Assembly (NCBI GenBank): GCA_016713035.1
Contig: JADJPW010000004.1
Coordinates: 186,001-250,000, forward strand
DNA: 64,000 bases
Origin: Verrucomicrobiaceae bacterium
GTDB taxonomy: Bacteria > Verrucomicrobiota > Verrucomicrobiia > Verrucomicrobiales > Verrucomicrobiaceae
Direction: 5' to 3'
Of this stretch, positions 40,494-50,012 are shown piece after piece (position 1 is the first letter of the stretch; each line of letters begins with the position of its first letter). A model generated the notes under the pieces. It was not told where the DNA came from, did no database searches, and worked only from the letters and a program-made list of their open reading frames with translations. A program made the position numbers and the translations under genes.

Positions 40494-41216
40494 TCATCGT
40501 CCGAGGCTCAGAAACTCCCGCGTGGTGTGATTGAGTGCACGGCGGGCGATGGGGAAGGCCGCCGCGACACGTCTGAGCGTATCCTCAAGCTCAAACTCAT
40601 CTGCCAGCACATGAGCCCGGGCCGCGTGGAGGTGGCTGATGACGACTTCTTCGTAATAGCCCACGTCAGGTGCCCCACGGCGCCGTGAGCGGCGCTCAAT
40701 GTAGTCTGGATAAAAACTCGCCAGCACCAGATACTGCCCCGCGCACTGCACATGGAGGAAAAAGTGTTCGTAGCCGTCCGCTTCATTCAGCGCCTCTAGG
40801 TAATCGACGCTGTACATGCGGTCCACGCTGCGATTGATCTCCTCTGGGCCTTTTTCTGGGCCGCAGCCATGATCGGCACAGACGCCGGCCATGTAGTCAG
40901 CCACGATGGCGTCGTCGATGCCGCGCTCATGCAGTGAGTGGCGGATGATGAGGTAGAAATAGAGTTCAGGGGAGAGTGCGCGGGCCGCCTGGCGATTCTG
41001 CACGATGGTTTGGAAAAGCAGATCGTTATCCAAGATGAGCGGAATGGCAGTGGTATCGTCCAGGATCGCATTGAAGCCTGCGCGGGCTTTTTCATCGCGG
41101 GCGAGTGTGTCACGGACGAAATACCAGTCCTGCGGCGTGAAGCGGCTCCAGCAGCCAGGCCTTGGAAAACGTGTCCGCGTGAGGAGGCGGTGAGTATTGA
41201 TGGTAGCAGCAATCAT
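40494..41216 (-). CDS. Unknown conserved-looking protein
   Basis: A 240-aa soluble protein with no family I recognise. It is largely alpha-helical by eye, with a hydrophobic segment ELYFYLIIRHSLHERGIDDA, a His/Cys pair (CADHGCGPEKGP), and HFFLHVQCAGQYLVLASFYP; the C-terminus (HLHAARAHVLADEFELEDTL) is amphipathic. It lies 49 bases upstream of the disulfide reductase on the same strand, so they may be co-transcribed. Codon use matches the neighbours. Confidence 0.65.
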   Translation of the reverse strand: MIAATINTHRLLTRTRFPRPGCWSRFTPQDWYFVRDTLARDEKARAGFNAILDDTTAIPLILDNDLLFQTIVQNRQAARALSPELYFYLIIRHSLHERGIDDAIVADYMAGVCADHGCGPEKGPEEINRSVDRMYSVDYLEALNEADGYEHFFLHVQCAGQYLVLASFYPDYIERRSRRRGAPDVGYYEEVVISHLHAARAHVLADEFELEDTLRRVAAAFPIARRALNHTTREFLSLGR

Positions 41217-41292
41217 GCACGCTTCGACGCAGTGAGGCGGCTTGTGTTCAAAGCAGCCTCATCAGTGCCTGCGGCAGATGCTGAGTGAAAGA

Positions 41293-44280
41293 TCAGTCGA
41301 TCTGAACTAAGATTTCACGCGGCTTGGCTCCGTCACCGGGGCCGATGATGCCACGAGCCTCCAGGAGATCCATCATGCGTGCGGCACGGCCATAACCGAG
41401 GCGCAGGCGGCGCTGGAAGAGGCTGGTGCTGGCTTTTTTCTCCTGGCGAATGACCTCGATGCAGTCTTCCAGCGTTTCGGCTTCTTCGGTGCTCATGCCG
41501 CCGTTTTCACCTTCTTCACCTTCTCCAAGGAAGTCGCCATTTTCGCTGTTCACCTTCACATCAAAGATGGGCTGCCCCTGTGCGACGCAGTGGGAGACGA
41601 GGGCGTGGATTTCATCATCCGTGACTAGCGCACCCTGGCTGCGGATGGGCTGCGCACCACCGGGCGGCACGTAGAGCATGTCCCCTTTACCCACGAGGTT
41701 TTCTGCGCCTTTGCGGTCCAGGATGACGCGGCTATCGAGGGCGCTACTGACCTGGAAGGCGATGCGGGTGGGGATGTTTGCCTTGATGACGCCAGTGATG
41801 ACATCGGCACGCGGTGTCTGGGTGGCGACGATGAGATGGATGCCAGCAGCGCGGGCCATCTGGGTGATGCGGGCGATGGCCACCTCGATGTCTGCCGGTG
41901 CGGTCTGCATCAAATCGGCCAACTCATCGACGATGACGACGACGTAGGGCAGTGTATCAGGCACTGGCGGCTGATAATCACGCTCGGTGGTGCTAGGACG
42001 CGGCGGCGGCTGGGAGTCGCCCAGCCAAGAGCCACTGGCATCACGCAATCCGGCCTCCAAATCATCGCTGGAATCAATCTCCAACACGCTACCGAGGTCT
42101 TTCATCTCCATGAGGCCATCGAGGTCGTCATCGAGGAAGGAGCCTTTGCCCATCGGTTCTTCGTCCATGCGGATGTGGTGGACGAATTTCGGCTCCGTGC
42201 TCATCAAATCGGTTCCTTCGGCCATATCGGGCGCGGTGACTTTCGCGGCCGATTTTGGCGCTGGAGCGGCTTTTTGGGCTACGGCCGTTTTTTCGGCTGT
42301 GGGGGCTGTTTCGGCGCTGTTGGCCGCAGGTGCGGCGGTGGCGGCTGCGGCTAGAGCGGCACGTTTGGCATCCTGATCGGCTTTGCGCTTGCGATTGCGG
42401 TTGTTGAAGGCCTCAAAGTTACGGCAGCCTTCCTGGGCAAAGATTTGATAGCGGTTTTCCATCTCCTTGACCACCCAGCGCAGGGCAAGGAGGGCCTTTT
42501 TCGGATCGGTAACGACGGGCAGGGCCAGATGCGGCAGCTCTTCGTAATTCTGCATTTCGACGACTTTCGGGTCGATCATGATGAAGCGCAGCTCATCCGG
42601 TGCGAAGCGGCAAATGAGGCTGGTGATGATGCTGTTGATGCAGACGGACTTACCAGAGCCCGTAGCACCCGCGACGAGCAAGTGCGGCATCGCGGCGAGG
42701 TCGCCGATGATCGTTTTGCCGTACACATCTTTGCCGAGGGCGACGGGCAGCTTCGATTTGCCATTGATGAAGGCCTCGTCCTCCAGCAGCTCACGCAGCG
42801 GGACGATGACTTTTTCTTTATTGGCCAGCTCGATGCCGACGGTGTCTTTGCCAGGGATGGGGGCGAGGATGTTGATGCGCTCGGCACGGGTGGCGCGGGC
42901 GATGTCGGCATCCAGATTGGCGATGCGGCTGACACGCAGGCCGTCCACGGGCCGCACCTCGTAGCGAGTGATGGCGGGGCCGCGGGTGATGTCGCCGGGC
43001 TCCACACTGATGCCGAAGCTGGCCAGCGCCTTGACGATGGTGGACTGGGTGGCGAGCAGCTCGCCGGTGTCCGTGGGGGCATTCACCGTCTCGGGCCACT
43101 TCAGGAGGTCCAGAGAGGGCAGCTTGTAGTCTTTGAAGCGCACGGTGAGATTCCCCAGGGAACCATGCGGTGCCTGCTCGATTTTTTGGGCACGCTTTTT
43201 CTCCCACACCTCGGTGAGCTTCGGTTTGTCACTCTGCTCATCGTGAGCGCGGGGTGCAGAGGCATCGATGATCTTCGGCGCAGGCGGCGGATCGAATTTC
43301 AAGCCCAGCTCCGGTGTGACGAGGCCGGTTTCAGCGGCGGATTTGGCCATTTCGGCCAATGCGGCGGCAGAGCCAGCGGCAGCGCCGGGTCGGTCGCCTT
43401 TCTTTTTCTTCCGCAGCTCTTCAGGGATGGGGGTGAAGGTGCCGGGGATGGTGTTCGCGGCCTCTTCAGCGAGTTTTTCAGCGATGAGTCGGCGCTGTTC
43501 GCTCTCCTCCTGCCACTTGGCGAATTCATAGCGGATGCTGTGCATCACACTGATGGGGTGCAGCCCCGTGACCATGAAGAGAGCGATGATGTAGATCGTG
43601 CCAAAGAACATCAGCGTGCCCGTCCGGCCCACCGCGAGCATGCTCATCTCCCCGATACCGCCGCCGATGAAGCCACCGCCGCCTTCTGCGAGGAAGTTAT
43701 TATCTGGCGGGAAAAGCCCCATCGCATGGACCAGGATGGCCGCCGTGATGGTCAGCACTACCACACCAGCTAGAGCGAGGCGGGTGATATGTGTTTTGGA
43801 GTGCAGTTTGCACACCCCGAACCACGTCAGACTGATGGGGAACACATAACTGGCGATGCCGAATAAGTACAGCAATGCGGAGGCGAAGTGCGCCCCCAGC
43901 GTGCCCATGAAATTCTGCGTCACCTCACGCTTCTCATCGGTGTGGGAGAGCGGGGAGGACTCCCCCAGATCGTAGCTGTCGTAGGAAACGAGCGCCAGCA
44001 GCAGCATGGAGGCAGCCATGAGCAGCAGGATGCCGAAAAGATCATTCCAGGGGCTGGCTTTTTCATCCGTGGAGCGTGAGCGCAGGGGGCGCTCTGCATT
44101 GGCGGCGGCAGCCGCAGAGGCACGCGGTGCCCGTGGGGCACGCTGGCGGGGTGCGGGAGCCGGGGCGGACTCGCCCACCGCTGGCGCAGTGATGGACACC
44201 TGCGCCTGATGGAGGATGGGGGCCACGTCCGAAGTGTCCGGGACGACAGCGGTGGCGGGAGATTTCGCGGCGCGGTTCAT
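41293..44280 (-). CDS. ftsK: FtsK/SpoIIIE DNA translocase
   Basis: A 995-aa septal DNA pump that moves chromosome ends during division. The N-terminus is Pro/Ala-rich, then four membrane helices (for example LFGILLLMAASMLLLALVSY) at about 85-265. The motor has PHLLVAGATGSGKSVCINSI (Walker A), VVVIVDELADLM (Walker B) and the RGAENLVGKGDMLY-like block. The C-terminal gamma winged helix is present (ASTSLFQRRLRLGYGRAARM). An insertion of about 150 residues rich in Ala, Pro, Asp and Glu lies between AFNNRNRKRK and the Walker B strand. Confidence 0.95.
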   Translation of the reverse strand: MNRAAKSPATAVVPDTSDVAPILHQAQVSITAPAVGESAPAPAPRQRAPRAPRASAAAAANAERPLRSRSTDEKASPWNDLFGILLLMAASMLLLALVSYDSYDLGESSPLSHTDEKREVTQNFMGTLGAHFASALLYLFGIASYVFPISLTWFGVCKLHSKTHITRLALAGVVVLTITAAILVHAMGLFPPDNNFLAEGGGGFIGGGIGEMSMLAVGRTGTLMFFGTIYIIALFMVTGLHPISVMHSIRYEFAKWQEESEQRRLIAEKLAEEAANTIPGTFTPIPEELRKKKKGDRPGAAAGSAAALAEMAKSAAETGLVTPELGLKFDPPPAPKIIDASAPRAHDEQSDKPKLTEVWEKKRAQKIEQAPHGSLGNLTVRFKDYKLPSLDLLKWPETVNAPTDTGELLATQSTIVKALASFGISVEPGDITRGPAITRYEVRPVDGLRVSRIANLDADIARATRAERINILAPIPGKDTVGIELANKEKVIVPLRELLEDEAFINGKSKLPVALGKDVYGKTIIGDLAAMPHLLVAGATGSGKSVCINSIITSLICRFAPDELRFIMIDPKVVEMQNYEELPHLALPVVTDPKKALLALRWVVKEMENRYQIFAQEGCRNFEAFNNRNRKRKADQDAKRAALAAAATAAPAANSAETAPTAEKTAVAQKAAPAPKSAAKVTAPDMAEGTDLMSTEPKFVHHIRMDEEPMGKGSFLDDDLDGLMEMKDLGSVLEIDSSDDLEAGLRDASGSWLGDSQPPPRPSTTERDYQPPVPDTLPYVVVIVDELADLMQTAPADIEVAIARITQMARAAGIHLIVATQTPRADVITGVIKANIPTRIAFQVSSALDSRVILDRKGAENLVGKGDMLYVPPGGAQPIRSQGALVTDDEIHALVSHCVAQGQPIFDVKVNSENGDFLGEGEEGENGGMSTEEAETLEDCIEVIRQEKKASTSLFQRRLRLGYGRAARMMDLLEARGIIGPGDGAKPREILVQID

Positions 44281-44400
44281 GAAAAAGGAGGATGTAGGCA
44301 GAATTACTTCAGACTACTAAAATATTTAGGTTGCCGCAAGTCTGGATTCGCCTGCCTTCACTTGGGAGAGGCCATTTTGAGCCCCTTACCTGCCCTACCC

Positions 44401-46671
44401 TCACTCTTCATGTACGATCACAAAGGTCGTCGCCCGCTGGCCTGTCGCCTCGTCTCTGGCGGTGAATTCATGCCTGCCAGGGGTCAAAAGGACGGAGGTG
44501 ATGCCGCCCTCGGACTCGATCTGGAGCGTCGGGCAGGTCCATTTCGGTGCCGGGGGGCCGCTGGACTGGAGCAGCAGCCTGCGCCCGCCATTGGGCAGAT
44601 CGGGATCGAGGCGGATGACGGTGCCGGCGATGGGGTGGGTGATGCGCAGCACGGGCCGCTTATCTGCTGCGGCCACGGTGATGAGATCGCCGAGCCAGTT
44701 TTGCGGTGAGGCGGCCCAGGCGGCGTATTCGCGTGGTAGGATGGCGCGGCCTCGCGGGTCGTAATCTGCCGCAGCGGCCAGCGGCGGCAGTTTTTCGGCC
44801 AAAAAGAGCTCATCGCGGCTCAGGCGTGAGGGGGGCGTCTGCGGCGTGAGGCGTTTGCCCGTGCGTGGGTCGATGCGGGCATGAACGAGGCCCGCAGGCT
44901 GTGCGGGCCATTGCGCAGGCTGGTGCGCGTGCAGATGGAGCATCACATCGCGGAAAATGGGCGCGGCACCGGTCACACCGGTGACCTCCTGCATCGGTGT
45001 GTTGTCAAAATTCCCCACCCACACGCCGACGGTGAATTGTGCGGTGAAGCCGAGTGTCCAATTATCGCGAAAACTGGTGCTGGTGCCCGTTTTGGCCGCG
45101 CAGCGAAAAGGCAGCCGCAGGGCCGAGTAGGAGCCAAAAGCCATCTCGCGTGCTTGGTGGTCGCTGAGGATGTCTGCGATGAGAAAGCACTCTTTTTCGG
45201 GCAAAAGCCGCCGTGGAGCCGATTCGCGGCCTAAAAGGAGCGTCCAGGGCTTTTCCATGCCGAGTCGGGCCAGCGTGGCGTAGGCGTGCGTCAGCTCCAA
45301 AAGCCGCACGGGGGCATTTCCGATGGTCAAACCGAGTCCGTAGTGCTCCGCGCTCTCCGTCAGCGTGCTGAGCCCGAGCTGCTGCAAGCGCTGGAGCAGC
45401 ACCTCCGCGCCACCGAGATCATGCAGCACTTTCACGGCGGAAATGTTCAGCGAATTGCCCAGCGCATGGCGCAGCGTCATCGGCCCGTAAGTGCGCAGAG
45501 CGTAGTTTTCCGGTTTATAGGTGCCGCTCGCCGTCGCGTATTCGATGGGCAGATCCGCCAGGATGCTCGCTGGGGTGAATCCACGCTCCAACGCCAATAA
45601 ATAGGTGAATGGCTTCAGCGCAGAGCCCGGCGAATGCGGCACCCAGGCACCATTGATCTGCCCGCCATCTGCGGACTGAAAATCGCGTGATCCGACCAGA
45701 GCTAGCACTTCGCCCGTGGCATTATCCAGGACCACCACGGCGGCGTGGCCCACATTCTTCCCCCGCAGCGCCACGAGCCGCTGACCGACGATGATTTCCA
45801 CCTGCTCCTGAAGCGCTGCATCAATGGTGGTGCGTGTGGAGGAGGTTGCGGCGGCGGCTTCTTGTCCATGAAGCCAATCCACCGCATGCGGCGCGGCGAA
45901 GCCACCGCTGAATCGCTGCACCGTGATCGTCTGTGCCCGTGCCACGCGGTGTGCCTCTGCATCCAGCCAGCCGAGTGCCTGCATTTTGTCCAAAATGGCC
46001 CGTTGCCGTGGCAGAATGTTATCGAGCTGGCGCAGCGGATTAAACCTGGCCGGACTCTGCGGAATGGCGGCGAGTAGAGCACACTCCGCAGGTGTGAGAT
46101 CGCTCAGTGGCTTGTGAAAATAGCCGGAGGCCGCTGCGGAGATGCCGGTCAGATTGTTGCCAAAAGAAATGCGGCTGAGGTAGGCGGCGAGCACGTCGTC
46201 ACTGGCCCAAGTCATCGCGAGGCGGCGAGCTTGCAGCGCCTCGATCAGCTTCACGCGGAGGGTGCGCTTGGCTTTTTCAGACGTGTTTTTGATGAGCTGC
46301 TGATGGATCGTGGAGGCACCGGAGATGATGCGGCCGCTGCGTGCATTGTCCCAGGCCGCACGCGTGATGGCGAGCAAGTCCACGCCGCCATGCCCACCAA
46401 AGCGCCGATCCTCCGCTGCCAGGATGGCCTGACGCAGCACGGTGGGAATCTCCGCCGCGCTGACTCCCCGCGCACGGCGCATGCCATCCTCACCCAGCAG
46501 GTGCCGCAGCGGTGAACCATCGCGTGCTAAATAAAGAGGCGTCGGCTCCACAGGCTGCGCCAGCGCCTGCGGCAGCGAGACACACCACGGCAGCCCCCAC
46601 CAGCCCACCGCTGCGAGCAGGAGGACGATGCAAAGGATCTGGAGCCAGCGGCGGCGGCGCATGCGTGACAT
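44401..46671 (-). CDS. pbpC: Penicillin-binding protein 1C
   Basis: A 756-aa bifunctional peptidoglycan enzyme of the PBP1C class. It has one N-terminal anchor (LQILCIVLLLAAVGWWGLPW), a GT51 glycosyltransferase (AAEDRRFGGHGGVD, SGASTIHQQLIKN), and a transpeptidase with SPGSALKPF (SxxK), NSLNISAV (SxN) and KTGTS. A C-terminal BiPBP_C-like domain follows (VLRITHPIAGTVIRLDPDLP). The closing stop lies 120 bases before ftsK in the same direction, which is the gap holding the ftsK promoter. Confidence 0.93.
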   Translation of the reverse strand: MSRMRRRRWLQILCIVLLLAAVGWWGLPWCVSLPQALAQPVEPTPLYLARDGSPLRHLLGEDGMRRARGVSAAEIPTVLRQAILAAEDRRFGGHGGVDLLAITRAAWDNARSGRIISGASTIHQQLIKNTSEKAKRTLRVKLIEALQARRLAMTWASDDVLAAYLSRISFGNNLTGISAAASGYFHKPLSDLTPAECALLAAIPQSPARFNPLRQLDNILPRQRAILDKMQALGWLDAEAHRVARAQTITVQRFSGGFAAPHAVDWLHGQEAAAATSSTRTTIDAALQEQVEIIVGQRLVALRGKNVGHAAVVVLDNATGEVLALVGSRDFQSADGGQINGAWVPHSPGSALKPFTYLLALERGFTPASILADLPIEYATASGTYKPENYALRTYGPMTLRHALGNSLNISAVKVLHDLGGAEVLLQRLQQLGLSTLTESAEHYGLGLTIGNAPVRLLELTHAYATLARLGMEKPWTLLLGRESAPRRLLPEKECFLIADILSDHQAREMAFGSYSALRLPFRCAAKTGTSTSFRDNWTLGFTAQFTVGVWVGNFDNTPMQEVTGVTGAAPIFRDVMLHLHAHQPAQWPAQPAGLVHARIDPRTGKRLTPQTPPSRLSRDELFLAEKLPPLAAAADYDPRGRAILPREYAAWAASPQNWLGDLITVAAADKRPVLRITHPIAGTVIRLDPDLPNGGRRLLLQSSGPPAPKWTCPTLQIESEGGITSVLLTPGRHEFTARDEATGQRATTFVIVHEE

Positions 46672-46741
46672 TTAAGTGATGATTCCAGCATGGTGAACAA
46701 GGATTGCTGATTGTTGAAGTGTTTCGTATCGTTCCTGCAAA

Positions 46742-47830
46742 ATGAACCGCCGCTCTCTCATCACCACCACACTCGCTGCCTGCGCCGCATCGGCCCTAGG
46801 AGCGGACTCACCCGTGCGGCGGCGGCGCATGGGACTGGTGATTCACTCCTACTCACAGCGCTGGCAGGGACGGCACAGTAGTCTGAAGTATCCGCCCTTC
46901 CACACCCCGCTCGACGTGCTGGACCATGTGCGTGGGATCGGCGTGGGCAGTCTGCAAATCACCGTGAAGGGATGGAACAACGCCATGGCAGGCCAAGTGC
47001 GTGATACCCGCGAGTCCTACGGGCTGAATCTGGAAGGCAGCATCACTTTGCCACTGAACGAGGGCGATACAGGCCGCTTCGAGCAAGAGCTGCGCCTGGG
47101 CAAAGAAGCGGGTGCGACGATTTTCCGCAGCGCCACTGGAGGCCGCCGCTACGAGACTTTTTCGACGCTGGAGGCCTTCAAGGAGCACCAGGAGCATGTG
47201 TGGAAAAGCCTGCGCCTGGCCGAGCCGCTCGCACGGCGACATGGCGTGCGCATCGGAGTGGAAAATCACAAAGACTTCCACGCCACCGAGCTGGTGGAGC
47301 TGCTCACCAAGCTGGGCAGCGCCCACATCGGGGCCTGCATCGACACCGGCAATAATCTGGCCCTACTGGAGGAGCCGCTGGCGGTGGTGGAGCTACTCGC
47401 TCCCTATGCAGTGACCACCCACATCAAAGACATGGCCGTGCAGGAATGCGCAGAGGGTTTTCTGCTTTCCGAAGTGCCGCTGGGCCAGGGCATTCTGGAT
47501 CTTCCGCGTCTTTTGCAGATCATCGACGCTGCGAATCCGCAGGTCGTGCATCATCTGGAAATGATCACGCGTGATCCGCTGACCATTCCATGCCTCACCG
47601 AGGGATACTGGGCCACTTTCCCTGAAAAACCGGCCACCGAGCTGGTGAAGTCGCTCGCGATGGTGCGCAGCAAAAAAGCCGAAAAACTGCCGCACATCAG
47701 TGATAAGTCCAAAGAGGCCGCCCTGGCCGTGGAGGAGGAAAATATCGAAAAATGCCTCCAATACGCCAGTGAGCGCTTGGGCTTCGAGAGCGTGAAGATG
47801 AAGAAGGCGCTGGAAACGGATGAGCGCTGA
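46742..47830 (+). CDS. Exported TIM-barrel protein (sugar isomerase/epimerase-like)
   Basis: A 362-aa protein with a Tat-like signal (NRRSLITTTLAACAASALGA). The body is a xylose-isomerase-like TIM barrel: GVRIGVENHKDFHATELVEL and IGACIDTGNNLALLEEPLAV carry the metal-binding Glu and Asp, VTTHIKDMAVQE a further His, and VHHLEMITRDPLTI the last Glu. Such exported AP-endonuclease-family proteins are common near carbohydrate genes in Verrucomicrobia and Planctomycetes. Substrate unknown. Starts 70 bases from the divergent pbpC. Confidence 0.82.
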   Translation: MNRRSLITTTLAACAASALGADSPVRRRRMGLVIHSYSQRWQGRHSSLKYPPFHTPLDVLDHVRGIGVGSLQITVKGWNNAMAGQVRDTRESYGLNLEGSITLPLNEGDTGRFEQELRLGKEAGATIFRSATGGRRYETFSTLEAFKEHQEHVWKSLRLAEPLARRHGVRIGVENHKDFHATELVELLTKLGSAHIGACIDTGNNLALLEEPLAVVELLAPYAVTTHIKDMAVQECAEGFLLSEVPLGQGILDLPRLLQIIDAANPQVVHHLEMITRDPLTIPCLTEGYWATFPEKPATELVKSLAMVRSKKAEKLPHISDKSKEAALAVEEENIEKCLQYASERLGFESVKMKKALETDER

Positions 47831-47836
47831 ACCAAA

Positions 47837-48946
47837 ATGCCGCCCATGCTTGTTCGTGTCTTATTTGCCCTCACACTTGCTCTGCCAGGTGCCGCGCAGG
47901 AAAAGCCGGAATGGGTGACGGCAGTGGAGTCGATGGACCATGGCTTCACCAAGCAACTGATCCCCGCGCAGGAGCAGATCCTCGGTGAATTGGCCGCGCA
48001 GAAAAAAATCGCTGAGGAGAAAAAGGATGCCGCCCGTCTGCCACGACTCAGCGCATGCATCCGCATCGCGGAGCAACGTCTCGCTGGGCTGAAAAAAGGG
48101 CAAATGGACCATCCAGGTCGTCATGAGGCGGAGTGGCAGGCTTTTCTGCTGGCCGCAGCGGGGCGGACTTGGTCCCTGGAGCGCACCCGCAATGTCAAAA
48201 GCCTGCACTTGGATGGATGGCTCCTGGAACGACTCTCCGCAGAGGGCACCAAAACCGCTGACGATGGTGAAAGGAGCGCGATTCCGGGTCTTTTCCCATC
48301 GAAGCGCAGCGATGCGAATTTGAGCTGTTACCTTATTTCGCCCGATTTGCAGCAGTCACGCTGCTTCATCACTTACCAGCTCTTTGAAGGCATCTCCGCG
48401 GCGACAGAGCCCGCCCAGGGTGTACAAAAGCCCGTCACGATTGCGGCTGGTTTTGACCTACTGCCAGCTCTGGAGGCAAAATACGGCGCTTTGTTACTGC
48501 GACATGAAAAGCAGCTCCTCCGCGTGCTGGAAACCCACCTGCGCCGCGCCGATGAACGGCAGGAAAAAGCTACCTCCACAGCCATCCGCGCTCGGTTGGC
48601 ACAGGCGCAGGCAGCGATCGAGCATCTGGAGGCCACCGCACAAAAAGCGATGGCAGAAGATGGTTACAAAGACTTCTGGCAGCGTGCCAAGCAGCGCCAC
48701 TGGGTCTTCCCCGGCGTGAATGAGAAGCTGCGCCTGCATGTGGATGAAAAATGGGTGCGCTCGACCGATGCTTCAGGCAAGGAGCTGGAAGTCTTCAAAG
48801 TCGCCGAGGTCATCTGGCCCGGATTGCTGCGCTTCGAGGGGCCAAGGGGCATCCACATGGCCCTCGTCATCAGTGCCGATCTACGCACCGCGATCTTCAT
48901 GCCCTACACCACCCTGTATGAAGGCAAGTTGCTGGAGAAAAAGTAA
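47837..48946 (+). CDS. Unknown secreted protein
   Basis: A 369-aa protein with a signal peptide (MLVRVLFALTLALPGAAQ). The mature part is helical with a coiled-coil-like stretch at ~50-85 (LGELAAQKKIAEEKKDAARL) and another at ~235-280, then a folded end (DFWQRAKQRHWVFPGVNEKL onward). No family recognised. Starts 6 bases after the TIM-barrel gene, so the two are likely one operon. An alternative start three codons later (ATG 47846) is nearly as good. Confidence 0.65.
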   Translation: MPPMLVRVLFALTLALPGAAQEKPEWVTAVESMDHGFTKQLIPAQEQILGELAAQKKIAEEKKDAARLPRLSACIRIAEQRLAGLKKGQMDHPGRHEAEWQAFLLAAAGRTWSLERTRNVKSLHLDGWLLERLSAEGTKTADDGERSAIPGLFPSKRSDANLSCYLISPDLQQSRCFITYQLFEGISAATEPAQGVQKPVTIAAGFDLLPALEAKYGALLLRHEKQLLRVLETHLRRADERQEKATSTAIRARLAQAQAAIEHLEATAQKAMAEDGYKDFWQRAKQRHWVFPGVNEKLRLHVDEKWVRSTDASGKELEVFKVAEVIWPGLLRFEGPRGIHMALVISADLRTAIFMPYTTLYEGKLLEKK

Positions 48947-49018
48947 CACAGAACATCTTCTGCGCTCCAACCATGCTTTTACTAGCGTGATGATTTTTCC
49001 GCGCTTTCTCTGTCCCTA

Positions 49019-49993
49019 ATGGTTCGCCTCATCACGCAGCATGGACAACTCATCGACTGGAACGACGAAAAGATTCGCCCGTTCCCGGACAATCTTGTCT
49101 ATCTCGATTTACTCAATCCGGGCCGCGCGGAGGAGCTGGAGGCTGAAAAATGGCTAGAATATCAGCTCCCCACTCGTGAAGAAATGCAGGAGATCGAGGA
49201 ATCTAGCCGACTGTATCTGGAGAAAGGTGCGCTCTACATGACGGCGTGGGTGCCGGTAGGACTGGATACCACCGAGCCGGAGAGCACGGCCATCTCCTTC
49301 GTGATCGCGCCAGATTGCCTGACGACGGTGCGCTATGCGGACCCTCTCGCCTTCCGTGTGCTGATGGATCAGGTGCGGCGGCAGTGTACCACTCCGATCA
49401 GCAGTGATGCCGTATTCCTGCTGCTGATGGAGCTCTTCGTCGCGAGGATCGCGGATGCGCTCCAGATCGTGGAGGCAGACTTGAAAAAGATCTGCAATGA
49501 GATTTTCAGCCGCAGCGGCCAAAAGACTGACGCAGCGGTGGAAAAGGACTTGGCCGAGGTGGTGAAGCTACTCGGACGCCGCAGCGCCCTGGTGGCAAAT
49601 CTGCGCGAGAGCCTGCTGAGCCTCAGCCGCATGCTCCAGTTCTTCCTGAACAATGCGGCGACATGGATGCGCGGTGAGCTGGCCGCCCAGTTCCGCAGTG
49701 TGATGCGTGACATCAAGAGCCTGGACGAATATACCAATCAGCAAACGCAGGAGATGACCTTCCTGCTCGAATCCACGCTGGGCCTCATCAACATCCAGCA
49801 GAACCAGATCATCAAGATCTTTACCGTGGCGAGCGTGCTCTTCATGCCGCCCACACTCATCGCCAGTATTTACGGCATGAATGTGAAGCTGCCCGTGCAG
49901 GAGAATCCCTTCGCTTTCGCTCTAGTGATGATCGCCATCATCCTCAGCGCCATCGTGCCGATCGTGTGGTTCAAGCGGAAGAATCTGCTGTGA
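49019..49993 (+). CDS. corA: CorA-type magnesium/divalent cation transporter
   Basis: A 324-aa member of the CorA family. The long cytoplasmic domain is followed by two helices; the signature GMN occurs in LIASIYGMNVKLPVQENPFA. The long helix FLLESTLGLINIQQNQIIKI precedes helix 1 as in CorA. The last residues (WFKRKNLL) are basic, as typical. The family transports Mg2+, Co2+ or Ni2+ as a homopentamer. Separated by 72 bases from the upstream gene. Confidence 0.93.
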   Translation: MVRLITQHGQLIDWNDEKIRPFPDNLVYLDLLNPGRAEELEAEKWLEYQLPTREEMQEIEESSRLYLEKGALYMTAWVPVGLDTTEPESTAISFVIAPDCLTTVRYADPLAFRVLMDQVRRQCTTPISSDAVFLLLMELFVARIADALQIVEADLKKICNEIFSRSGQKTDAAVEKDLAEVVKLLGRRSALVANLRESLLSLSRMLQFFLNNAATWMRGELAAQFRSVMRDIKSLDEYTNQQTQEMTFLLESTLGLINIQQNQIIKIFTVASVLFMPPTLIASIYGMNVKLPVQENPFAFALVMIAIILSAIVPIVWFKRKNLL

Positions 49994-50012
49994 GATGATC
50001 GTTTGGCGGATC

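Noticed and set aside
42445..43773. 442-codon plus-strand ORF
   Set aside because: Antisense to ftsK, rich in Asp/Gly/His without domain features.
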